From Candidatus Buchananbacteria bacterium RIFCSPLOWO2_01_FULL_39_33 (GTDB lineage: Bacteria; Patescibacteriota; Patescibacteriia; 2-01-FULL-39-33): a stretch of DNA of 47,734 nucleotides. Where the stretch lies: NCBI GenBank assembly GCA_001817505.1, contig MHIM01000038.1, forward strand, positions 1 to 47,734, read 5' to 3'. A program made the translations under genes and the position numbers. This document shows, one piece after another, positions 37,045-45,922 of the stretch; within the stretch, counting starts at the first letter, position 1, and each line of letters opens with the position of its first letter. The notes below the pieces were generated by a model. That model saw nothing but the letters and a program-made list of their open reading frames with translations, did not search any database and had not been told where the DNA came from.

Positions 37045-37767
37045 TTAATTACCGCTCTTAAACTTATTGTATTCATCTTTTAGGGCCTGGTTTTGGGGTG
37101 AGAGTTTGATGGCTTGCTCATAATATTTAATCGCCTCTTCCTTATTGCCTTGGTCGCGATAAAATTCCGCGCTTAAAACCATAAAGTCAACGCTATCAGA
37201 TTTAATAGCCAAGGCCTTTTTAAGAGCGGCCTCGGCCAACGGCTTATTGGGGCATTTAGTATTATAGAAATCAAAAATATTCCTTAAATAAGCAATTTCG
37301 TTGGGGTCATTGGTAGTGGCAATTTTGAAATATTTTTCCGCTTCGGCGCAATTCTTATAAATGTCAGCGTATAAATTGCCTAAATTATAAAATGACGGGC
37401 TGCTGCTGGGACGAATCTGGTTGACATAAAGCCAGAGATCCCGCGCGCCATCATAATCACCAACTGTATATTTGACCATAGCCGCGCCCATAAAAGCGTT
37501 GAAGTTGAATTTTTCCGGTGACTCTAAAACCGTATCTTTATAAACCGTCATTTCATTGCGATATTTTTCATTAAAGGCCGGAGTCAGATCAGTTCTAACC
37601 ATCTTAAAAGCAAAAAGCTTTTCAATTTGGCTGTCTATGTTATTATCATTATTATTCCGGTTGAATTTCAGCCAGCCGCTTTTATCAAAACCAGAAAAAT
37701 AAAGGCCCAACATTAAAACCACAAAAATAAGGCCGATGATAATTAATTTATTTCTAAAAATTTGCAT
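37045..37767 (-). CDS. Membrane-anchored TPR protein
   Basis: N-terminal TM (KLIIIGLIFVVLMLGLYF), TPR motifs including EEAIKYYEQAIKLSPQNQALKDEYNKF. Confidence 0.8.
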   Translation of the reverse strand: MQIFRNKLIIIGLIFVVLMLGLYFSGFDKSGWLKFNRNNNDNNIDSQIEKLFAFKMVRTDLTPAFNEKYRNEMTVYKDTVLESPEKFNFNAFMGAAMVKYTVGDYDGARDLWLYVNQIRPSSSPSFYNLGNLYADIYKNCAEAEKYFKIATTNDPNEIAYLRNIFDFYNTKCPNKPLAEAALKKALAIKSDSVDFMVLSAEFYRDQGNKEEAIKYYEQAIKLSPQNQALKDEYNKFKSGN

Positions 37768-37832
37768 AAAATAATTCTTATTTTAATTATTAAGTTAATA
37801 TAGGATTGCTTCGCAAACTCGCAATAACAATA

Positions 37833-40256
37833 TTATTTCAATGTTTGCAAGAAAATTTCCGCTTCAGCTTGTAAATTAGGATCAAGTTCCACCGCTTTTA
37901 AGACCGCTGTTTTAGCTTTATTATTGTCGCCAATTTGCTGATAGGCCACCGCTAATTTAGCGTATAACAAGGCCTCGGTTGGCTTATTGGTTATTTCTTC
38001 GGCTAAAAGCTCAACGACTCTTGACCAATTGCCGGTTTGCGAATAAGCATTGATTACCCGGTCAAAAATAACCGGATTGCCGGTGGCCTCGCCGACCGCT
38101 TTGGCAACTGTAAGTTCTTGGTCGGCTTCATCGTTTCGGCCAGCCAGAATATAGGCCAAAAATAAATTCCAATGGGATTCCATAACATTGGGACTTAAGT
38201 CCAATGACTTTTGGCAATCACTAATAGCTTCATCATATAAATCCTGATTCATATAGGACTGGCATCTTTCAGAATACATTTGAGGACGAGTCGGGCTTAA
38301 AGGCATAGCTTTAGTTAACAGCTTAACCGCTGCTATCGGATACTGTGAATTTATTTTATAAGCTGAATTATAAACAGTCGCCAAATACAGATGATTTCTG
38401 ACATTTTGCGGCTCTTCGGCAATACTTTTTTTAAGTTCACTAATCACTAATTCGGCCAGTGGCGCTAAAATAGCGTCATCAACTTTCTGGCCTTTAATTA
38501 AAGCCAGCAAATAATTAGCCAGCTGTTGTCTGGTTTCAAACCGGCCAATCGGGCTTAAATCAATGGACTCTTTTAAAATATCAACTACTCGCTGGTCATA
38601 TAAATCCCCTGGTTTGTTTCGTAAAGCCAACTGATAAGCTACTAAGCGGTTAGCTTGAGCGGCTTTAACATTAAACTGATAAGTAAAAATCAGAAAAATA
38701 ACAGCCAAAAATATTAAAGGAAATAAAGCATAATTTTTAGCTGGCGTTAAACGCTTATTATTGATCTGATCAGGTTGACACCAAAAAACCACCAACCCCC
38801 AGATCAAGAAAATCACTATTTCGCTATTTAAAGTATCAAAAACAAAAAGATTTTGAATGAAATAAGCGATAATGGCCGCCAAAATAATAAGATAGGAGAA
38901 ATCCTGGGTTTGACGATGGGTTTTAATAATCTGCCAAAAGGCCGCCAGATAAATCAATAAATAAACTGTCAAGCCGACAAAACCAGTGGAAACAGCCACG
39001 TCCACCACCACGTTATGCGCCCGATCAAACCATAACTGGGAACCGCGATCCCGATATATTTCGGTGGGAAAATATTTATTGAAAGCGTCTTTATAATTTT
39101 CTATGCCCCAACCTAAAATCGGGCGATCTATTAAGCCCTTGATACTGCCACGCCAAGTCGTCAAGCGCGACTGGGTGGTAATATCAGTAGCCGAGATGGT
39201 GGCCAACCGCCTTAAAGTCGGCTGATTCTGGATAAAACTGGCGTCACGATTGAAATAAACAATTAAAGGCGAAGCAATAAGCAACAATAAAACAATTAGT
39301 GATAATGACACTGATAATTTATTTTTAATTTTCTGATTATAAGACCGGTTAAAAATCAAGCTTAAAATAGCCAGTATGACCAAGCCCAGATAAAGGCCTA
39401 AAACCGCGCCGCGGGTTTGGGTAGAAAATAAAATAAAGCTTTCAAACAACAAAATAATGGTCAGTAAAAACCGGATGGCTTGATATTTATTTTTATAAAA
39501 CCAAGCCAAGCCGGCCAAGAGATGAATAAAAATGAAAGACACTAAAAAAATCTTATTGGACAAGATCGGTACTAAAAAACCGCGGTCAATTGTTAAACGA
39601 GAATAAACTTCATAAGCAATTAAAAATAAATCAAAGCCCAGCCAAGTATAAAAAAATAATTTTATTTTTAATTGTTTGTTCCAAAATAAGTAAAGACCCA
39701 GCCATAAATTGAGCAGCAAATAACTGGCGAAGAAAGCGGCATTGCCGATACTGCTGGATAACCTCTCGCCGCTGCCGACTTTAGAAATAACCCCGGTATT
39801 CAAATATTGCGCTAAAGCAATAAAACTGGCTATTAAGCTGACAAATAAAGAAATTGTTAGGGCTTTTAGCCAGTCATCTTTGGTTTTAAAAATATTAATT
39901 AAGACCAAAAAATATAAATAAAGGTGAGCTAAATGAAATAAACCGCCCATGCGCTCATAATCGCCCCATAAGCTGATGTAAAAATTAACTCCGGTCAGAG
40001 AAGCTAAAAGCAAAACCACAAAAAAAGCGGTGATGATTTTGGCTAACAGATTAAAACGCGGCCGGTAATTTTTATCAGCTAAAATTAAATAAAGATAAAG
40101 GCTAAAAATTAATTCAGTAATAATCCTAAAAGCGATATCACGCGGCACAATAAAAGGGAAATAAAATGAGCCGCTAGCCAAGAGTGGCAAAAATAAAACA
40201 GCCAATAAGCCGATTTTTATAATTGCTACTATATATTTTTCCAATTGTAATTTCAT
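37833..40256 (-). CDS. O-antigen ligase/polymerase family membrane protein with C-terminal TPR region (paralog of 34852 CDS)
   Basis: True start MKLQLEKYIVA (CAT 40254-40256); ORF-track extension is repeat-derived. TRGAVLGLYLG, RPILGWGIENYKDAFNKYFPTEIYRDRGSQLWFDRAHNVVVDVAVSTGFVGL. Confidence 0.9.
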   Translation of the reverse strand: MKLQLEKYIVAIIKIGLLAVLFLPLLASGSFYFPFIVPRDIAFRIITELIFSLYLYLILADKNYRPRFNLLAKIITAFFVVLLLASLTGVNFYISLWGDYERMGGLFHLAHLYLYFLVLINIFKTKDDWLKALTISLFVSLIASFIALAQYLNTGVISKVGSGERLSSSIGNAAFFASYLLLNLWLGLYLFWNKQLKIKLFFYTWLGFDLFLIAYEVYSRLTIDRGFLVPILSNKIFLVSFIFIHLLAGLAWFYKNKYQAIRFLLTIILLFESFILFSTQTRGAVLGLYLGLVILAILSLIFNRSYNQKIKNKLSVSLSLIVLLLLIASPLIVYFNRDASFIQNQPTLRRLATISATDITTQSRLTTWRGSIKGLIDRPILGWGIENYKDAFNKYFPTEIYRDRGSQLWFDRAHNVVVDVAVSTGFVGLTVYLLIYLAAFWQIIKTHRQTQDFSYLIILAAIIAYFIQNLFVFDTLNSEIVIFLIWGLVVFWCQPDQINNKRLTPAKNYALFPLIFLAVIFLIFTYQFNVKAAQANRLVAYQLALRNKPGDLYDQRVVDILKESIDLSPIGRFETRQQLANYLLALIKGQKVDDAILAPLAELVISELKKSIAEEPQNVRNHLYLATVYNSAYKINSQYPIAAVKLLTKAMPLSPTRPQMYSERCQSYMNQDLYDEAISDCQKSLDLSPNVMESHWNLFLAYILAGRNDEADQELTVAKAVGEATGNPVIFDRVINAYSQTGNWSRVVELLAEEITNKPTEALLYAKLAVAYQQIGDNNKAKTAVLKAVELDPNLQAEAEIFLQTLK

Positions 40257-40279
40257 AATCTTTTTAGAAATACAGGTCT

Positions 40280-40307
40280 GTAGAGACGGGGCAGGCCCCG
40301 TCTCTAC
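40280..40307. repeat. 28-bp palindrome, copy 2 of 3
   Basis: GTAGAGACGGGGCAGGCCCCGTCTCTAC (one centre mismatch). Confidence 0.95.
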
Positions 40308-40358
40308 GGTTAATTTCCGGCCAATTCCTCCATCGCTTCGCTCTGCCGTTCCTGGGTA

Positions 40359-40386
40359 GTAGAGACGGGGCATGCCCCGTCTCTAC
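40359..40386. repeat. 28-bp perfect palindrome, copy 3 of 3
   Basis: GTAGAGACGGGGCATGCCCCGTCTCTAC, identical to copy 1. Confidence 0.95.
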
Positions 40387-40430
40387 AGTCAATTATAAAA
40401 ATAAGTATACAAAAAAACACAGCTAAAATC

Positions 40431-40460
40431 AAACAGCCCCGTCAAACGACGGGGCTGTTT
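40431..40460 (-). terminator. Intrinsic terminator of S-layer-like gene
   Basis: AAACAGCCCCGTcaaacGACGGGGCTGTTT followed on the minus strand by T-rich sequence. Confidence 0.85.
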
Positions 40461-40499
40461 TTCTATTTCAACAATTTACAACTATTTTAGACAACTACA

Positions 40500-43400
40500 T
40501 TAGAAGGTAGCTGATTGAGTAGAGGTAGCAAACAAGAGGTAACCGTTAGTCCACTCATTGGTGGCGGTAGCGGTACCGGTGTTGTTACCAAAGTTCAAAT
40601 CAGACCAAATGAAGCTGTCATTAGCTAAAGCATCGGTGGTGGTAGCATCACCTATGGCAGCAGCCGCGTTATCACCAATCAAAGCGATTGAGTAACTGTA
40701 GTTGCCTGAAGTGCTCTTGCCAACATCGCCTTTCAAAGCGAAGGTCTTGCTAGCACCGGCAGGAATAATTCGATATTCCCAACTTGGACTAGCCGTGTAG
40801 GCCTGGGTATTGAAGACAATGTTGTAACGGAGAGTTCCGCCTTCACCAGCCACAATCAGCTCTGGACGACCGTCAATTTCCGGAATACTGTAATTGGTCT
40901 CCCGGTAAGTGAGGTCAACCTGGCTGCCACCCGGATTTTCAATAAACTTCAAATTAGTGGTGGTGACACCGCTGTTAGCGCCAGTGGTAATGTCAAAGGT
41001 AACCTTGTAGAAACCAACATCGCCTTTAGCGTCAGCTGTCATGGTGAATTGGAACAGAGTGCGTTCATTGCCAGTGCCCAAACTGGAAGTAAAGTTACCA
41101 ATAGTTGGCTTGGAAGCGTAGATGTAGTTGCTGTTGGTAACCGTGTCTTGACCAGTAATGGTTAGAGCAGGATTTGAAGTACCAGTATTACCAGAGGATG
41201 TACCTTTAGCCGCAATGTTGGAGAAGGTGATAGTAAAGCTATCACCGGAAGCAGCGACTTTACCCGCACCACCGCCGACAGAGTCGCTAGTATTGGCCTT
41301 GACTGTCAAGGTCTTAACCGCAGCGACTGGAATAATTAATTGTCCGGCAGCCGGAGAAATGGTGGCATTAGTGCCACTGATTGGTATGTTCCAGGTAGTA
41401 GTGCCATCAGTAATATCAACACTGGAAACATCAGTAGCGCCAGCGGCATCATTGAAGGTCATACCGATATCGGTAATTTCAATGTTTTCATACAAGGCCT
41501 CAACATTAATGACACCGACAACATTGCCCGTGGTATTACCTACCAGGATTTGGTTGCCTGGGTTAGCGCCAGCGGCGTAGTAACGAAGAGTACCACCAGC
41601 AGAAATACTTTGAGCTTGGCCTTCAGAAGCGGTAACAGTCGCCGTAACTGAAGTGCCAGTGCCAGCGCCAGTAGCTGTTATATTACCAGCTCTGACAATG
41701 CCGAACTTATGCTGGAAAGTGTTTTCTTGCGGCGTACCCACACCAGAAGTAGAAGCTGAACCGGAAATACTACCTTTCAAAGTCAGGGTCTTAACGGTGT
41801 TCTTAGGAATAGTTAAGGCCGATAAAAAAGTGATAGTGGTGGTAGCGGTTGATCCATAGGTGCTGTCAGCTGTTTCCGAACTGCCCTGAACCGGAGTATT
41901 TAAAGCGGTATCGCCATCATATAAAGTTATATTTTGGATATCGCCGAAATAGCCCGGAGCCGTGGTGGTGTGCTTAATAGTCAACTGGGTAACTTTGATA
42001 TCTTCACCCGAACCAGAGGTATCAAGAGTAAAGTTGGCAAAAGTCCAGGGAGTCGGATTTCCTCTAACCACATTTTGAACGGCTGGGGAAGCCGAGGTTT
42101 TAACCGTCAAAGCAGCCGACTTAACCGTCAGAGTGTCCAAAGTCAAGAAAGTGCTCGGTGAAGCCGTAATGCTTAAGTTGGTGGTTTCACCTTTAGCCGT
42201 GGTTTTAGCGCTATCTAATCTAATAGCTAATGAAGCATTGGTTGCCCAAACAGCTGACGAAACCAAATCACCTTTGATGGTATACTTATTGGTGCCAACC
42301 GGGAAAGTAATGGTATCAGTAGAAGTAGCAAAACCAACGGGGTTGACTCCAGCATTGCCTGGATCAGTTGGGCCAGCTATAGTCGTACCATTTTCATCAA
42401 CGATTTTTACATTGATGATTTTAGCGCTACCAGTAGCGACATCAGCCACAATGCGAGTAACTATCACCGGTTCGCCAATAACTTGAACGTAGAAAGCGCT
42501 CAATTCTTGGTTAGTTACCGAAGGAGCGACATTGGTGCTGGTAATTGTGCCCTTAGAAAAAGTGATTGAGCCCTTATCAATAGTAGCTAATGGTCCTGGA
42601 ATTAAGTATGGCTCAACACTATTATCATAAGTCGGGTTAAGGTAAGAATTATAAGTCAAACCTTTAACCTTCCAGTCAGTTATCTTGCTCGGACCAAAAG
42701 AAGCCACTCGTCCAGAACCGTTGACGATATCGCCGCGGATGCTGAATTCTTTGCTATTGCCTTTAACAATCTTAACTGGCGTAGCAAAGCTAAAAATAAC
42801 TTCCCTGTCAACTAATGAACCAGTGCCAATAACTGTTACACCGTCTTGTAATAATTCAAGACCAGTGATGTCAGAATCAGCCGTGGTTGAGGCCTGATAC
42901 CATCTGATTGATTCAATTTGAATGTCTTCAGTGGAATTAGCCGTGGCCTTCAAAGAAGCAAAGATGTAGTTCTCGGTGCCAACTTGCTTGGTAGCGGCTG
43001 TTGGATTGTAAGAAGCGCCAGTAGCAGTAACCGTAACCGTGCCAATAGTCAAAGCGCTGTTAATGGTCATAATATTGCCAACAATTGGCAAGGTGCCAGA
43101 AACAACGGTTGAACCCTTAGGCGTAACGGTAACTAATGACAAAGAAGGCACATTACCGCCGCCTAAGCCAGAGGTAGCCATATTAGCTGCCAAAGTATAG
43201 GATTTGGTGGTGCCTTTGGGAATAGTCAAGTCAGTGGAGAATGTTACCTGGTGTGAGGAATTCAAGGTCTGGGAATTGCCAATAACATTACCACTGGCAT
43301 CCATTAAAATAATGGTGCCGAAATCCGTATCAGCGCCAATGCCGGTTCGCTGAACAACCAGACTGTCAATAACAGCATCGCCGTCAGAAGAGGCGGTGAA

Positions 43401-44243
43401 ATTGACTTTAGTAAAGCCAACTCGCTGGGCGCTGGTTAAAGCCAAGCCGGCAGCTGGGGTATCGGAAGCCAAAGCAACGGCTACCGAGCCAGCTGTAGCT
43501 ACAGTAGTAGCAGCCGTGCCAGAAACAGTGGTTAGAGCGGCCTCTTCCGCAGCAATGGAAGTGCCGGCAGTATAAGTCATAGTGGTGGCCACTGTAACTA
43601 CCGAGCTAGAGGCAAAGCCATTAGCAATAAAAGCATCATCGGCAACCAGTCGTTTTTTGCCGTCTTCAATATAATAGATATCCTCACTGCCTGAATACTT
43701 GATTAAAGAACCATCGGGCAAAGACGAGCTGGAAGTTAAAGCCGTGCCCTTGGTATAATCATTTTCAAAGCCATTTTGGATAGTAATGACTTTGCTGGCG
43801 TAACCGGTGCCAAAAAGAGCTTCAGCTACTGCAGCGTCGCCGCCAGAAGTAACCACTTCTCTTAATTCGGAGCCGGTAGAGACAACGTAAACTTTCGGAC
43901 TATTTTGGAATTTAATCAGCTTGGTGCCCGGTCTGACAACCACGTGGCCGCCAACTGACAGGGAATCAAAATCTGCTTGAGAAATAACATTTAGCGCCAC
44001 CGAATCATTGCCCATTTTGAGCGCTGACCAGCTGCCGCTATACCAAGTCCAGAAAGTAACGCTGTTGACGAACAAGTTTCGCTTGCCGTCAGCATCAATG
44101 TAGTAAACAGCGGGATCGGTGGCGGTCTTAATCAGATCGCCGGCCGCTGGCGTATAAGCGGCTGAAGCTGGAACTACAGCAGCTAAGCCAAGAGACCAGA
44201 TGATAGTCGCTATCACTACGAAATAAGTTACTAACTTTCTCAT
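40500..44243 (-). CDS. S-layer-like secreted protein (1247 aa) with repeated Ig-like beta domains
   Basis: Signal peptide ending ASAA; N-terminal GDLIKTATDPAVYYIDADGKRNLFVNSVTFWTWYSGSWS domain; repeated PKGT-KSYTLAAN / PKNTVKTLTLKG type units. Confidence 0.88.
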   Translation of the reverse strand: MRKLVTYFVVIATIIWSLGLAAVVPASAAYTPAAGDLIKTATDPAVYYIDADGKRNLFVNSVTFWTWYSGSWSALKMGNDSVALNVISQADFDSLSVGGHVVVRPGTKLIKFQNSPKVYVVSTGSELREVVTSGGDAAVAEALFGTGYASKVITIQNGFENDYTKGTALTSSSSLPDGSLIKYSGSEDIYYIEDGKKRLVADDAFIANGFASSSVVTVATTMTYTAGTSIAAEEAALTTVSGTAATTVATAGSVAVALASDTPAAGLALTSAQRVGFTKVNFTASSDGDAVIDSLVVQRTGIGADTDFGTIILMDASGNVIGNSQTLNSSHQVTFSTDLTIPKGTTKSYTLAANMATSGLGGGNVPSLSLVTVTPKGSTVVSGTLPIVGNIMTINSALTIGTVTVTATGASYNPTAATKQVGTENYIFASLKATANSTEDIQIESIRWYQASTTADSDITGLELLQDGVTVIGTGSLVDREVIFSFATPVKIVKGNSKEFSIRGDIVNGSGRVASFGPSKITDWKVKGLTYNSYLNPTYDNSVEPYLIPGPLATIDKGSITFSKGTITSTNVAPSVTNQELSAFYVQVIGEPVIVTRIVADVATGSAKIINVKIVDENGTTIAGPTDPGNAGVNPVGFATSTDTITFPVGTNKYTIKGDLVSSAVWATNASLAIRLDSAKTTAKGETTNLSITASPSTFLTLDTLTVKSAALTVKTSASPAVQNVVRGNPTPWTFANFTLDTSGSGEDIKVTQLTIKHTTTAPGYFGDIQNITLYDGDTALNTPVQGSSETADSTYGSTATTTITFLSALTIPKNTVKTLTLKGSISGSASTSGVGTPQENTFQHKFGIVRAGNITATGAGTGTSVTATVTASEGQAQSISAGGTLRYYAAGANPGNQILVGNTTGNVVGVINVEALYENIEITDIGMTFNDAAGATDVSSVDITDGTTTWNIPISGTNATISPAAGQLIIPVAAVKTLTVKANTSDSVGGGAGKVAASGDSFTITFSNIAAKGTSSGNTGTSNPALTITGQDTVTNSNYIYASKPTIGNFTSSLGTGNERTLFQFTMTADAKGDVGFYKVTFDITTGANSGVTTTNLKFIENPGGSQVDLTYRETNYSIPEIDGRPELIVAGEGGTLRYNIVFNTQAYTASPSWEYRIIPAGASKTFALKGDVGKSTSGNYSYSIALIGDNAAAAIGDATTTDALANDSFIWSDLNFGNNTGTATATNEWTNGYLLFATSTQSATF

Positions 44244-44682
44244 AAATGAATTAAATATTTATTTATTAAAAGATCCGTTTAAAAATAGGCTAGAAACAAA
44301 AGTTAGAATCCCTGTCCGCCTCTGGCGGATTATCCGCCCAAAACGGAATGAACAAAAAGGTTTCCTAAACTCTACCAAACTAAGAGCATCGCTATAAAGC
44401 GATTCAACCTTTGCTAAATAGCCAGTAGAGAACTTAAGTTCTATTTACCCTGTTAAATCCCACAAAGTGGGAATTTCACCAAAGGCGAAATTATTTAACA
44501 GGGTGAATCCCAAATTTGTAACGAACCTCCCAATTGGTATGTTTGCGCATGGGATTACCGCTTAACGCTTTTTATTTAAAACTGCGCTTAGCGGTAACTC
44601 CATGGTTACCAATTATTAAGATTAAATGGCCGCGCCGGCCAGAGTAGAATTTTCTGGTTAAAAATTTGAATTATATCGGCTT
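44244..44682 (-). promoter_or_regulatory. Highly structured S-layer leader/intergenic region
   Basis: Contains TCCGCCtctGGCGGA, ATCGCTataaAGCGAT, AGAACTTAAGTTCT, three-way-junction element 44444-44509, and 83-bp imperfect palindrome 44532-44614. Confidence 0.7.
44444..44509 (-). repeat. Three-way-junction palindromic element, copy B (S-layer leader)
   Basis: Minus strand GATTCACCCTGTTAAAT-AATTTCGCCtttGGTGAAATT-CCCACtttGTGGG-ATTTAACAGGGTAAA. Confidence 0.88.
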
Positions 44683-45798
44683 TTACTGGTTATTGGAATT
44701 GGTCGTAGTGGCAGAATTGGCCTCGCTGACTATGACTCTGACATTTTCTTCCGCTGTGCTCACTATTTTATTGGTCTCGGTCACTTTTTGCAAAGCCGAA
44801 GAAAAATCTTTCTGATCCAATAAATCTTTGGCTTGCTCAATGACCGCTTGAGCCACTTTCGGTTTTTCTTGTATCGTCAATAGCGTTTCAGTGGTAGTGG
44901 TGGTGGCTGGATTAATAACTGGAGTTATAGCCGGCGTGGTAGTGGCCGCTTTGGCAATAACCTTGGTGACACCGACAATACTAACCTCGGCATCCTTGAT
45001 CCGATCAGCAACTCTTGAAGCCACATCCTGGCCATCTATCATGGTCTGGTCATTTTCATACTTTTTAATAATGACATTCAAGGCGCTGGTGCCTGTTTCT
45101 TCAGTGGTATTAATGGCTTCCTTAAACGCGCTTTCAACATCGTCTTTGACTTCTGGGGACAAATTATTATGGGTCTCCACCAAACTCTGCTTCAATTCCA
45201 AAGTTTTGGTATCAATTTCTTTGGCCACTTCTATTATTTTTTCATCATCAACGGCCACGGCGGCAATGCTTATCTTATCAAGCTTATTTTTAACATCACC
45301 CACATCTTTGGATATCCGCTTGGCTGTTTTTTTCACCGCTGCCGTTTTCTTACTTACCTCATCGTCATTTTTAACCAATTGCCCCAATTCATCGGCCCGA
45401 CGGGAAACAAAAGACATTTGCAAGCTAACCTTTTCTTCTTCGGCAAAAGTCAGAGCCAGTTGGACCTTTTCTTGAGCGGTCTTGACCGGGTAAAGTTTAT
45501 CACCGGGCAAACTAACACCGGCCATGCTCACGGTGGCTGAATAGCCAAGTAAGACAAAAACAATAACCACAGTAGCTAAAGCCGGCTTTAAAATGCTCTG
45601 CTTGAATAAATTATTGAAATATTGGAAATAATAAATTTTTTCCCCTCTTTTTTCGGCTAAAGATTCAATTTTTTGATTGGGCTGAACTTGGCTCATTAAT
45701 ATTTCTTTATTCAACAAAATCCAAGTCCGCTCGGGCTGGCCGGCGGCTTTCAAGTTTTTGACCTGATTCAATTTTTGAATTAATTCCTTGTCTAACAT
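44683..45798 (-). CDS. Single-pass membrane protein with DUF5667-like extracytoplasmic region
   Basis: N-terminal soluble region, TM (KPALATVVIVFVLLGYSATVSMAGVSLPGDKLYPVKTAQEKVQLALT), helical C-terminus; start MLDKELIQKL preferred. Confidence 0.8.
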   Translation of the reverse strand: MLDKELIQKLNQVKNLKAAGQPERTWILLNKEILMSQVQPNQKIESLAEKRGEKIYYFQYFNNLFKQSILKPALATVVIVFVLLGYSATVSMAGVSLPGDKLYPVKTAQEKVQLALTFAEEEKVSLQMSFVSRRADELGQLVKNDDEVSKKTAAVKKTAKRISKDVGDVKNKLDKISIAAVAVDDEKIIEVAKEIDTKTLELKQSLVETHNNLSPEVKDDVESAFKEAINTTEETGTSALNVIIKKYENDQTMIDGQDVASRVADRIKDAEVSIVGVTKVIAKAATTTPAITPVINPATTTTTETLLTIQEKPKVAQAVIEQAKDLLDQKDFSSALQKVTETNKIVSTAEENVRVIVSEANSATTTNSNNQ

Positions 45799-45922
45799 TT
45801 GATATTGATTTAAAATTTCATTTTTACTTCTACAAATATACAAATCTTTTACAAATTTACAAATTATTTTTTATTTCTATTAAATCTACCAATATTTTAT
45901 TGATAGATTTGCAGTAAAATTG

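Noticed and set aside
40257-40373. ORF-track N-terminal extension of the ligase (MPRLYYPGTAERSDGG...)
   Set aside because: Encoded by repeat DNA including a 28-bp palindrome copy; the hydrophobic start at MKLQLEKY is far more plausible.
40500-43112. Multiple plus-strand ORFs antisense to the S-layer-like gene (for example 41158..41580, 42133..42486)
   Set aside because: Low-complexity translations, no RBS/promoter context, opposite a strong long ORF.
44891-45540. Plus-strand ORFs of 194 and 123 aa
   Set aside because: Antisense to the DUF5667-like protein; composition consistent with shadow ORFs.
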